A stretch of DNA of 64,000 nt from Lunularia cruciata (lineage: Eukaryota; Streptophyta; Marchantiopsida; Lunulariales; Lunulariaceae), in the NCBI GenBank assembly GCA_948567375.1, contig OX419756.1, positions 65,698,552 to 65,762,551 on the forward strand. Direction: 5' to 3'. Below are positions 33,280-43,949 of this stretch, in pieces. How positions within the stretch are numbered: position 1 is the stretch's first letter; the number at the start of each line of letters is the position of its first letter. A program made the position numbers and the translations under genes. The notes under the pieces are model-generated. The model ran no database searches. It saw only the letters and a program-made list of their open reading frames with translations, and was not told the DNA's origin.

Positions 33280-35719
33280 TGTGACAACCCGGCAAATATC
33301 ACTTTTGCGGTAATCGGGTAAGTAAAGTTCGTTCCCGCAGAGATACTATCCAGAATTGGTCAAATACAAAGACAAAAGTCACAATGGCAGTTCTTCTTGA
33401 TGGCTTCTTTAATCTCTCAAGTAGAAACTACACCCAGAAGAGAGTAACAAGCTCACAATCTTGACAACTTGTCACAAATACACACACACATAATCACAAC
33501 ATAACAAATTCTGTCCAAACAACTCTTGATTGTGATGATTCAGATTCTCCCGAAGACGGCACTTCACTGCGAAGACCAATTTTGCCTCAGAATTGTGTCC
33601 CACCCCTCCACTGAAGGCACAACTTCCTTGATCAAAACTGCTTCACATCAACTTTATACTGCACTCACCAATGCAAAATACTAACAACACTACAATTCCT
33701 CTCAAATCTGTCAAGGCATTGCTCCGACGCACTTCACTCAGGATCAAACACACAGAATGAAGATCAAGGCTGCAGATTCCAACATCCACAAACACATTGA
33801 CTTGCTCTTTGGAATTCTCCACACACTCACAAACACAAACACAAAATTGACAATTGGAATTAAGCTTAAGCGACGAGTACTGAAACCAGCACTTCGCTTT
33901 ATCTATCTTCAGAAATGTGAATACTGAATAACATCGTACTGCAAATGCTCCACTTAAATACTAAAGCAAACGGCAGATTTGCCTACCTAGGCACCGCTTC
34001 CTAACATCTCTTCCTACCTATAGATCCCAAGGGACAATCTATCTCTTCATATCTATTGTTTCCTATCTCAAAATTGACTTCTATCCCGATCCGATGTCTA
34101 CCTCATCATAGGCTTCTAAACCCAATGATCTTCTTACTATTTCTCCTTCTTTGGGTATAACTGATTCTACTAATTTCTTCACTAATTCTACAACTTCTTC
34201 ACTACAATCTGCAATTGAGCTCCGGGCTACTCCATCTATTGCTTTATCTCCTGACCCACTCTTCTCTAATGTATCAATTTTCAAGTCAGATGACACTTGA
34301 ATTCCTACTTCTACGACATCGGGTTTCTTCTCCACTATCACACTAGTCCAAATTTTTCTCTAACTCCAAATTGACTAAATCTAGCCTAAGACCAACATCT
34401 ACCTCCAACATTTTTCTATCTACGCGTTCTCTCAACCAAATTAGCAAGGTATTCAGGTCTGCGTCCTTGGCTCTTCGCTTCCAAGTCTACTGCACAAGTA
34501 ACTTCAACTCATGCAGACGAGCTTCTTCCAATCTTCCTTCAGCCTCCATGCTTAAGATTGCTCATAATTTCCCTGCAATGTCCCCTACTGATTCCGATGC
34601 GTATCCTCAAGAACGTTCTACCTTCAACTCCTCCCGATACATCTGCAACTCGTCTTTGTATTCTGCAGCGAGCATCTTCTTCTCATCTGCATACTGCATC
34701 TTTTGCTGTTCCGCACTCTTGACAAGTTCTCGCAAACGCTCTTCTTCTTCTTGCCTGGACACCAATTCTCTCTGCCATGCTTGATCTTTTGCTGTGGCAC
34801 TCTTCTTCAAGCTGTCCAACTCCTGCTCCATCACAATGGTCATTGCCTTCAAATGAACATTTTTGATGCGCACATCACTCACTTCCTCCTTCATCTTGCT
34901 GAGCCACATCGCCTGCTCCTTCAACTGTCCGGCTTGCTTTTGCAGTTCTTTCTCTTTCTCTGCGCAACTCTCTTGTAGCACGCTCAACGTTTTCTTCCTC
35001 GAGTCTTCCTCCCTCCGAAGATCTTCAATTTCCGCACTTCTTTGTACTTGATGCTCCTACAGCTCCTGCACTTCATTCAATAGATGCTTCACCACATGCA
35101 GCTCATTCATCCCTTTCCTTTGATCTTGGGCAATTCCCATCCGATGTTTGTTCAACAGCTCGAGCAATGGTGTGACCACCTTTGTCAAATATACTATTCC
35201 GCCAAAGTTTTCTTCTTCATCATTGCCACCTTTGTCTGGAGTCTTCTCCTGCGTCATCGGCTCCTTCATCCAAAGTCATGATCTTTGTATCTTTGCCGTG
35301 CCGGCACTGTCTTTGTCTTTGCCTCTTGAACTTGGCCCCGTGGGATACTCCTCCTTCACTTCGGGTCTTGGCTTGTTCTCCATCATCGCCTCGCCAGCCT
35401 CACTTACCACCACCGATTGCTGAACCTCTGGCTCTCCCTCACTTTTGCTACCCAACTCCTCACTTTTCAACGTGAGCTCTTCTTCTTCCAAGTCCTCTTC
35501 TTGCGACTCAGTTTCTTCATCTGACTCCAATCCCGATGATGCCCTGCTTACGACATTAGTAGTCTTCAGCATCACCCTCCGAGTCTTGTGTTGGATGGGC
35601 GATGATTTGGCTTCTTCGGGTTTACTTCGCTTCTTCTTTGTCCGCAATTCAACTTTTCCGTGCTTACTTTGTCTCTTAAACACTACTAACCATAAAAAAC
35701 AAAAAATGTGGGTACCATA
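33280..35719 (-). repeat. Family 4 solo LTR inserted in copy C
   Basis: It runs from TGTGACAACCCGGCAAATAT at 33280 to CAAAAAATGTGGGTACCATA at 35719, the two Family 4 LTR termini (the last CACA is CATA). It is flanked by 5-bp TCCAC repeats and lies in the RNase H end of copy C, which continues on both sides. At 2.44 kb it lacks about 1.3 kb of the LTR, the part coding for the N-terminal domain. No internal sequence is present, so it arose by LTR-LTR recombination. Confidence 0.9.
34081..35683 (-). pseudogene. LTR-encoded acidic coiled-coil protein, solo LTR copy
   Basis: Three pieces on the minus strand follow the order of the Family 4 LTR protein: 35683-35276 is a basic then acidic region (EEEELTLKSEELGSKSEGE), 34987-34607 a coiled coil (QAGQLKEQAMWLSKMKEEV), and 34341-34081 the conserved tail (VGIQVSSDLKIDTLEKSG, ending DEVDIGSG). 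The N-terminal globular domain is absent. Ser-rich plus-strand ORFs here, such as 34371-34784, are antisense shadows. Confidence 0.62.
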
Positions 35720-35724
35720 TCCAC
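35720..35724. repeat. Target-site duplication TCCAC, right copy
   Basis: Exact match to 33275-33279, immediately after the solo LTR end. Confidence 0.8.
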
Positions 35725-36007
35725 CACTCTAGGTCTATGAAATCATACTCCTGTAATATTCAAGCCCATTTTGCAAGCTTCCATGAAAACTTGTCAAACT
35801 CGATCAACCACTTTAGTGGTTGATGATCAATGATGAGAGTAAAGGGGTTGCAAAATAGGTAACATCAAGAATGTGCTACTATCCATACTGCTGCCAAACA
35901 CTATCTCTCATATGAACTATACTTCACCTCCATTGAATTGTTGGAGCAACATGCATAGGCCACCACAAACTCCTTCCCCTCATCATCATGCTAGGTGAGC
36001 ACTGCTC
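35725..36007 (-). pseudogene. RNase H fragment, copy C
   Basis: Colinear with copy B 12160-12455 (end of RNase H with the H-E-Y-D region and the preceding core). It is interrupted at 36008 by the Family 3 element and continues at 43836. The last four bases, GCTC, are duplicated after that element. Confidence 0.8.
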
Positions 36008-36699
36008 TGTGAGCCGGCCTGTCTCTCACTCAGGATGAACCTCTGATGGCTATTATGGTAGCGCACCATGGACTAAGAAGGCAAGGAACCCCAACTCCAT
36101 CATACTCCTCCAAGGCTAACACTCCAAGACTCAAGACATTGCTCACTAGAGAACTCAATGAGAGAGAGATAGTTGCAAATGAAAGGATGATGAGTACCTC
36201 CTCACTCCTTGTTTATATACTTGTGAAATAGTTACGTACCAAAGTTACTAATTACCGTAGTAACTCAAGTTACTAGACTAAAAGTCAAGTAAAGTCAAAA
36301 AGTAGAAAGGAATATCCATTCACATGGGCATATTCCCCTAAGCATGTGGTCTTATCTTGACCCAACCACTAAAGCAAGGATTCCTTCACATGGGCTAACC
36401 TTGGACTAAAGAAGAATCCAAAACAAAAAGGCTTGCGGGCCCAAGAGTTCTCAACTCTTTCCCCAAAGCCAAACACCTAGGAATAATACCAAGTCAACAC
36501 ACTAAAATCCAAAATAGTGGTGCTCATCTTTTCTACTTCCTCTAAAGTAAGGTCCCATCTATCTTAGCTATGACTAACTTTAGCTAACCATGACTAATAT
36601 AGAACCATCCTTTATCTCTATATAAATAACATCTCTTAAGTACTTGTAATACCAAGCTAAATATCACAATACCACACACATGCACAAATGGGTGTTACA
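36008..36699 (-). repeat. Family 3 3' LTR
   Basis: On the plus strand it runs TGTGAGCC...GGTGTTACA (minus: TGTAACACC...GGCTCACA). It matches 43144-43835 except for a T/C at about 36229. A minus-strand TATA sequence GTATATAAAC lies at 36211-36220. A small 61-codon plus-strand ORF inside both LTRs is incidental. Confidence 0.95.
36211..36220 (-). promoter_or_regulatory. Probable TATA box in the Family 3 LTR
   Basis: GTATATAAAC on the minus strand, about 480 bp into the LTR. The same sequence is at 43347-43356 in the 5' LTR and 56401-56410 in the solo LTR. Placement fits a U3-R border. Confidence 0.55.
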
Positions 36700-36710
36700 T
36701 TTACCCCCGG
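36700..36710 (-). other. Polypurine tract, Family 3
   Basis: CCGGGGGTAAA on the minus strand directly precedes the 3' LTR, the expected site for plus-strand priming. Confidence 0.75.
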
Positions 36711-36747
36711 ACTAAGTTTTCACTTTGTCCTCAAAGTGAAGGTCTCT

Positions 36748-39700
36748 CTACCTTCTATGGTACATCTTCAACTTATCATGGTTAATCCTATCAAAGTGTC
36801 TTCCTCCCAACTCCTTGAGATCATAAGTGTAATTTCCCCACACCTTCTCTACTATGAAAGGTCCAAAGTACTTAGGCAAAAACTTCTTTTGTACTCTCTT
36901 GAATCGAATGGAATCAAACAACATTACCCAATCACCTTCTTTGAAAGGCTCCACCTTCTTCTTGCCTTGCCTCTTGTCATAGCTCTCCTTTTGTTTCCTT
37001 TGGGCTTGCTCCACTCGAACCATAGCAACTGCTCTTGCCTCTTCCAACTCCATGAGTTGATCCTTCCTTGACTTCTCTGCATCACTTCCTTGTGCTTTCT
37101 TCAATCTCCTATGAATGCTTTGGAAGGTAGGAAGATCAAAGTGAATAGGTAAGGTAGACTCAATACCATACACCAATTGGAATGGAGAATATCCAGTGGA
37201 AGTCTTCATGGTTGTCCTATACTCTCACAAAACTGCATGAATCCTCTTGTCCCAATGATGTTTAGCCCCCTCCATTTCTGCATCTTTGGCCAACATCATG
37301 CACAAGGTCTGATTGGTTCTCTCTGCCAAGCCATTGGAATTTGGCTTATAGGATGTAGTTACTCTATGTGTGATAGAGAAATGTCGTAGCATGGCTGTAG
37401 TAATGCTTCCTGTAAACTCTCCTCCTCTATCAGAAACCAACTCCAAAGGGCATCCAAACCTAGTGATAATGCGTTCATAAAGAAATCTACCCACTTCATC
37501 TTCATTCTTGTCCCTCAATGGTCTAGCCTCAACCCACTTGGTAAGGTAATCAGTAACTACCACAATGTACCGATTGTTCCTTGGGGTTCTATTGAGAGGT
37601 CCTACAAAATCAATTCCCCACTTCTCAAAAGGTCCTAGCAATGGAATTGATCTAAGTGGTGGAGTGGATGTAGACTTTCTAGCAAAAGCTTGACAAACAT
37701 GACAAGTTTTGCAATAATCAAGACAATCCTTGAAAATCCCTCTCCAATGGTAACCTGCATCTAGAATCTTGAAAGCAGTCACCTTTCCTGCAAAGTGTCC
37801 TCCACATACTAAACCTTCATGAAACTCCTTTATGAGTAGGATAGACTCTTCCTTACCCACTGCTCTTCGAAGTAGACCATCTGCTCCTTGGTGAAAAAGA
37901 ATATCCTCCACCATTGTGTAAGGTCTAGATCTTGCTGCAAGGGCCTTCCTCTCCCTAGCATGCATCCCTTCTGGATAGTTACCTCTTGTCACAAAATCCA
38001 CAATCTCCTTGTACTCCATTGGAATCTCTTGAGTGACTGAGATTGTCATGAGCTCCTCATCCGGGAAGGAATCATCTACTGGCTCATCTCCATCATGATC
38101 ATAGGCTCTAGATAACAAATCAGCATTTGCATGTTTCTTTCCTGGCCTATCTCCAATTGTGTAGTCATACTCAGACAAGAGTATCATCCACCTTGCTAGT
38201 CTCCCTTCAACATTAGGCTTGTTGAAGATGTACTTCAAAGCCTTGTGATCCGTGACAATTGTGGCTTTCCCTCCAATCAAGTAGTGTCTAAACTTCTTGA
38301 GACCAAAGATCACTGCCAACCCTTCTCTCTCTGTGACAGAGTAGTTCTTCTCTGCTGAAACCATCTGCCTACTAGCATAAGCTATTGGATGATCATGCCC
38401 ATCTTGGTCTAATTGACTAAGAGTGCATCCTATAGCTACATTAGAAGCATCAGTGTAGAGGATGAAAGGCTTACTCCAATCAGGTTTAGCAAGAATTGGA
38501 GCTACAACAAGGGATTGCTTGAGCTCCTCAAAAGCTTTGAGAGCCTCCTTGTCTTCCAAAATCACCATGTAATCTACACCCTTCTTCATGTAGATGGTCA
38601 ATGCATAAGCCTTGTTGGAAAATGAGAAGATGAACCTCCTATAGTACCCAACCATTCCCAAGAATTGGCGTAACTTTGTCAAGCTTGAAGGGAATGGAAG
38701 GTCTGAGATTTTCCTCACCTTCTCAGGATCAACTGCTATTCCATCCTTGGAGATGATGTGCCCCAAAAGTAGACCTTCTTCACATCCAAAAATGCACTTC
38801 TCTGGGTTGAGTGATGCATTTGCCTCATCCAAGCGTTGCAAGACTTTGATTAGGTGCTCAAAGTGCTCCTCCTTGCTCCCATAGACACAAAAGTCATCAA
38901 TGAAATCTCTCACAAATTTCCCAATGAAAGGTTCAAATACCTTGTTCATGAACCGTTGGAATGTGGCTGGAGCATTGCAAAGCCCAAAAGGCATGACCTT
39001 GAAAGCGTAAGTTCCCCAAGGTGTGGTGAATGTGGTGAGTTGTTGATGCTCTGGTGCAATCTTGATTTGGTTATATCCACTATAACCATCTCCAAAACTG
39101 TACCTCTCATGACCTGCAACCTCCTCCAAGATCTCATCAATGAATGGCAATGGGTAGTAGTCCTTCTTGGTAACAACATTGAGCTTCTTGTAATCCACAC
39201 ATACCCGAAGCTTGCCATTCTTTTTCTTCACAATGACAATTGGAGACACCCATTCTGAATTCTCCACCTCAAAGATAAATCCAGCCTCCTTGAGCTTATC
39301 AATCTCCTCCTTCACAACCAAAGATATTGGTGGGCTAATGCGACGTTGCTTTTGGCGGATTGGTCTTGCATGTGACTCCACCTCTATCTTGTGCTCCTCC
39401 AAGGTGACTTCCTTCAAATCCTTGTAACTAAAAGCAAACACATGGATGAACTTGCGGAAAATCTCCTCAAATCTCACCTTCTCCTCCTTGGTAACATTTG
39501 GGCCATACTTGAGGGTAGATAACCTTCTCTCTACCTCCTCAAGTGTCAATGGTGATTTATTTGGGTCCTTCAAAACCTCTGGCTTAGGTGCAAAATCCAT
39601 AGCACACAAGGGATACACATCTGAATCAGATTCAGATTCATCCTCCTCCGTGGAAGTCTCCTCTTCCATGCTTGTGTCCACACCTGAAGCTCCTCCTTCA

Positions 39701-41574
39701 GAATCAGATTCCCAATAATCAGAAGATGGGGTATCTGAATGTGAGGTGTTGGTGGTGTTAGTCACAGGAACAGTGACTCTATGGTTTGATGGCCCAATCC
39801 TTAAGTACCCTTTGTGCCATCGATCAGTTGTGCGTGCTGCTCTCAACCATGGCCTCCCAAGAAGTAAGTCATAGCTTGAATCCTTCAAGACTTGGAAAGT
39901 CATGAGATTTTGAACTCCCATAACTGAAACTACCACCTTATCCATCACCCCTACTGGTCGAACTTGTTGCTTGTTTGCCATGCTCACCACAAATGTTGAA
40001 GGTCTTGAGGGTATCATACCCAACTTCTTCATCAACCTTTCTGACATGGCATTCACTGCTGATCCTCCATCAACCAATGCATCCTTGATGTTGTGACCAT
40101 TCACTCTCACATCAATCTTGGAGGCATATTCACAAGCCTCCCATGGTGCTGGCTTGGCATCCACCACCCCCATTGATACTGGAACTTTTGCCTTCTTCTT
40201 CTTTTTGCTCCTTGTAGAACTCAAACCACCTCTAAGCTCCTTTCTCAAGGTAGGGTTCAAAGCAATTAATTGGCCCACTGTGATGTTAGCCTTGTGACTA
40301 CCAACATCCTCCAACACATTGTAGTTCCATTGTTGCTTTGAGATCAAGAAGTCCTCCATCCCCAACTTCTTCCTTGGAGTCTTTGTTGTTGATGGTGTTG
40401 AGGTGCGAGTGCTCCTAGTAGACATAGGAGTATCCTTGCTTGAAGTAAATCCTTGAGAAGAGTGAACATCCTCTGCAAAACGAGCTCTCTTCTTCTCTTG
40501 TGCCAAAAGCTCCAAATTAAGACCCTTGGAGTTTGAGCACTCTCCCTTCTCATACTTGCTCTCAACCACATCTATGGATGCTATCCCCTTACCTTTGTTG
40601 GGATTAGGAGCCACTTGGGTTTCACTACCTCCCTCTTTCCCTCTATTGGCTCCCTCATAACCCCTTCCTCCATGGTAAGTGGAATTTGGGCAATTCCTTT
40701 GGATATGGCCTCTTCCTCCACAACCAAAACAATTTCTATCATTGAAATTGTTGGCTGGTTGGCCTCCTCTATATGGATAGTTTCCATAACTCCTAGGTCC
40801 TCTCCCTACATTCTGATCCACCTCTCTCTTCTCCCATAGTTGCACCACATTGATCTTGAGATCCGCAAGTTGTTCTGTGATGGTTTGGAGTGGATCTTTT
40901 GGTGGAGGTGCAAGAATTGGAGCAACTACTACTTGTGGTGCAACCCTTGTCACCAAAGTATCAGAAGTTCCACCATACTTGTAGCCTTGAGGAGGATGCA
41001 CAACCTCCTTCACCACCAAATCACTCTCATCCCCTTCCAAACTCTCCTCCATACGAATTGCGATCTTGATAGCTTCAACCTTGGAAGAAGGTTTCTCATA
41101 TCTCACCTTGCTTCTAATTTGTGGTCTCAATCCTCCCACAAAATTCTTGGTGAGCATGGCCCCTATGCCAATCATTGTAGTCTCCACATCATCCCCACCC
41201 TTCCTCAACACTATGCGAAATCTGGACTCCAATTTTTCCACTCTTTCCACATAGACCCTCACTTTCTCTCCATCTCCTTGCTTGAGAAATGTAACCTCAC
41301 TCATCAATCTCTCATAACTCTCATCAGGAAGAAAGTTCTCAATGAGTGCTGAAGTCAAAGTCTCCCAAGACTCCTCTTCCCCCTCTCTCCTCTCTCTCTT
41401 TTGGTATTCTGACTCATACCATGTAAGTGCTGCATCCTCAAAGAAATCTGGTAATAATGAGGCCCACTCATTCTTCCTCCTCTCATTGTTTCCTATGCAA
41501 GCTCTCTTGAAGTCTCTCACAAAGGCCTCCACATCTTCTCCATCCTTGCCAAAGAAAACCGGAAGTTTCCCCAT
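36748..41574 (-). CDS. Family 3 Gag-Pol polyprotein, one internal stop
   Basis: A single frame of 1449 codons from Met at 41574 to a TGA at 37225, continuing in the same frame for about 158 codons to 36748. Order: Gag capsid region (residues 1-170, WYESEYQKRERREGEE), CCHC knuckle CFGCGGRGHIQRNC (282-295), protease with DGGSAVNA (Asp 502) and LLLGRPWL, RT with active site FIDD at 38893-38904 (about 891), RNase H LYTDASNVAIG (Asp 1042), and integrase with zinc-binding CKTCHVC. The DDE triad is Asp 1322, Asp 1382 and Glu 1418, so 35 residues separate the last two. The TGA replaces what is normally Trp in the ALWAYRTT-like motif after the catalytic core. The C-terminal remainder (FKEGDWVMLFDSIR) is open. 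The Met is chosen because a pyrimidine-rich stretch with stops precedes it. Apart from the TGA it looks functional. Confidence 0.95.
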
Positions 41575-41809
41575 CTTAACCCCTCACTATCTTTCTTTTC
41601 TCTTAATTTTTTTTTTCTCTTTTCTTTTCTCTCACTCTATTACTAATAGAGTATATACATGACTAACACCATCTGAGAATAATCCACTCTAGGGAACACA
41701 AAAGGTTCAGGTTGCTCCAAGATTTCTATAGCAACATCAAATCCTAGAGTGCATATTAATCTAACTCTCATGGATAGTTTATCCATAAGTTGAAAGATTA
41801 TCTCCATCA

Positions 41810-42307
41810 CTAATCTTGAGAACTAGCTGATGAAGGTGGTAGTATTTCTGTAGCTGTACTAAGACTCTCTCCAAGATCCTTCACCAAAGTTTCCAAAAGT
41901 GCTTTTACTCCACTACACTCATGTCCTTTTGGAAGTCCTTCAACTCCACAAACCTCACACAACTCCTTGGTCTTAGATCTTCTCCCTCCCAATCTTGGTG
42001 AAGAAGGTCCAACATGCAAACCCAAGTCAAGTAAGCCTCTCCTTTCCCTCAATCTCTTGCTCTCAAAGGTTAATGGACATGAACTTGCCTTATGTCCCTT
42101 CTCTCCACATAGAAAGCACTTAGACTCACTCTTTCCTCCAAGTGGTGTAGGTTTTTGGATCCTCTCAACACTCTCTTCAAATTCTATTGTAAACTCTCTT
42201 TTCCTCAAATCCACCCCTACAATCACCTCAAACCCTTTGGGAACCTTGCATAATCTCAATTTCCACTCTTGATGACCCTCCATGTTCCCAAAGATGAATC
42301 TAAACAC
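41810..42307 (-). CDS. Leader ORF with zinc knuckle upstream of gag
   Basis: A 165-codon open frame between the primer site and gag. It starts MFRFIFGNMEGHQEW and has a basic/acidic region (GFEVIVGVDLRKREF), a CCHC knuckle CFLCGEKGHKASSCP near residue 64-78, a second Cys-rich spot CEVCGVEGLPKGHEC and a Leu/Ser-rich tail. Gag has its own knuckle, so this is a separate nucleic-acid-binding protein or an upstream exon. The layout recalls zinc-knuckle ORFs of other plant retroelements, but I cannot assign a family. A decayed homologue is readable at 19530-19740. The Met at 42307 is the first in the frame; a Met eight residues later is an alternative. The 235 bp between it and gag is pyrimidine-rich on the plus strand. 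Confidence 0.7.
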   Translation of the reverse strand: MFRFIFGNMEGHQEWKLRLCKVPKGFEVIVGVDLRKREFTIEFEESVERIQKPTPLGGKSESKCFLCGEKGHKASSCPLTFESKRLRERRGLLDLGLHVGPSSPRLGGRRSKTKELCEVCGVEGLPKGHECSGVKALLETLVKDLGESLSTATEILPPSSASSQD

Positions 42308-43120
42308 TCAAACATGCTTTTTGTTGATCTCAAACTTCTCATGCATGAGATCTCCACTCTGCAGAATTGACCCTTCCTCACAATGTCACTCAAATCTCCC
42401 AACAAATATGTCACAGTCCTCTGAAATTTTTCACACTTGATCACAACTCTAGGGCGTCCCTCCCTGCAAAATTTTAGATCTTTTCATTGAGCCATTTGGC
42501 CTAGACACCTTTCTATTCAGCACCCATATTTCAGATTTGGTCTGAAAACCACCCCCCTCACTTCAAAAACTCATAACGCACTGTGCAAAAATGATCTCTC
42601 TCTAATTTTTGAGGCACGAGGTAGGATACAATGCACTGAATTTTCTTGGAAATTTTCAGGACAATTCACTAAAAGTTGAAGAAATGGCAGACTCTGTACA
42701 ATTTTCCAGAGAGCATGCAGTTGCGGGAGCACTTTACCCTATCAACTTTCAAAAATTCTAGCCCAGTGCGCATAGAAGCTCTCTCAATAATTTCAAGTGT
42801 GCTAACTGAAAGATAACCCAAGCTATCATGTGTAGAAATCTCAAGTCCAGATCTCAAACTTGAGATTTTGCCCAAAATCACCTTAATCCCCAAAATCTGC
42901 AATCCACCTCACACAATCTCTCCAATTCCTCTCATGTGTACAAGATGTACAAAATCACCTCAAAGACATCATAATGAACTACAGGGTATAAAAATGGATC
43001 TTGGTTCTCTAACATAAGTTCAGCACTCTCCTCTCCTAATGTTCTCTCCAAGTGAGCTCTCATAGCCTCCTTCTGCCTAATGTAGAATTGGACGCGGAAC
43101 ATTATCTTGCCTTCTAGAGA
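42308..43120 (-). other. Family 3 5' leader
   Basis: About 800 bp between the primer site and the leader ORF. Only short ORFs (62-77 codons), none with recognisable motifs. The homologous stretch at 19740-20530 is similarly noncoding. Confidence 0.6.
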
Positions 43121-43139
43121 GGTCCCGGCAACGGAACCA
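43121..43139 (-). other. Primer-binding site, Family 3
   Basis: TGGTTCCGTTGCCGGGACC on the minus strand, four bases after the LTR end. It shares CCGTTGCCGGG with the tRNA-Asp-complement site used by Athila/Tat-type elements, but the first bases differ. Confidence 0.75.
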
Positions 43140-43143
43140 AAAA

Positions 43144-43835
43144 TGTGAGCCGGCCTGTCTCTCACTCAGGATGAACCTCTGATGGCTATTATGGTAGCGC
43201 ACCATGGACTAAGAAGGCAAGGAACCCCAACTCCATCATACTCCTCCAAGGCTAACACTCCAAGACTCAAGACATTGCTCACTAGAGAACTCAATGAGAG
43301 AGAGATAGTTGCAAATGAAAGGATGATGAGTACCTCCTCACTCCTTGTTTATATACTTGTGAAATAGTTACGCACCAAAGTTACTAATTACCGTAGTAAC
43401 TCAAGTTACTAGACTAAAAGTCAAGTAAAGTCAAAAAGTAGAAAGGAATATCCATTCACATGGGCATATTCCCCTAAGCATGTGGTCTTATCTTGACCCA
43501 ACCACTAAAGCAAGGATTCCTTCACATGGGCTAACCTTGGACTAAAGAAGAATCCAAAACAAAAAGGCTTGCGGGCCCAAGAGTTCTCAACTCTTTCCCC
43601 AAAGCCAAACACCTAGGAATAATACCAAGTCAACACACTAAAATCCAAAATAGTGGTGCTCATCTTTTCTACTTCCTCTAAAGTAAGGTCCCATCTATCT
43701 TAGCTATGACTAACTTTAGCTAACCATGACTAATATAGAACCATCCTTTATCTCTATATAAATAACATCTCTTAAGTACTTGTAATACCAAGCTAAATAT
43801 CACAATACCACACACATGCACAAATGGGTGTTACA
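43144..43835 (-). repeat. Family 3 5' LTR
   Basis: 692 bp, practically identical to 36008-36699. TATA GTATATAAAC at 43347-43356 on the minus strand. Confidence 0.95.
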
Positions 43836-43949
43836 GCTCCAAGCCCCAAAGTACTTCAATCAATGTGAACCTAAAATGGTCATCCTCTAATTGGTCTTCT
43901 AAAAATAGGAGAAAATGTCAACCTCTCCTTGAGCTCTAGAGAAGCTCTT
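43836..43949 (-). pseudogene. Family 2 copy C continuation (RNase H)
   Basis: Starts with the GCTC duplication and matches copy B 12452-12565 (CTCCAAGCCCC..., GTGAACCT.AAATGGTC). It is cut at 43950 by a plus-strand Family 4 LTR. Confidence 0.8.

Larger units (their letters stand above)
36008..43835 (-). mobile_element. Family 3 gypsy element, nearly intact
   Basis: A 7.8-kb element with 692-bp LTRs that differ by one base as far as I can see by eye, a primer site, a leader ORF, one Gag-Pol frame and a purine tract. It is flanked by GCTC (36004-36007 and 43836-43839). Insertion splits the RNase H of Family 2 copy C, and the host sequence reads on after it. Near-identical LTRs mean a recent insertion. 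It has no chromodomain. The only obvious lesion is one stop in integrase. Confidence 0.95.

Noticed and set aside
36046-36231. 61-codon ORF repeated at 43182-43367
   Set aside because: It is identical because it lies in the two LTRs of one element; plus-strand, opposite to the element, and without motifs.
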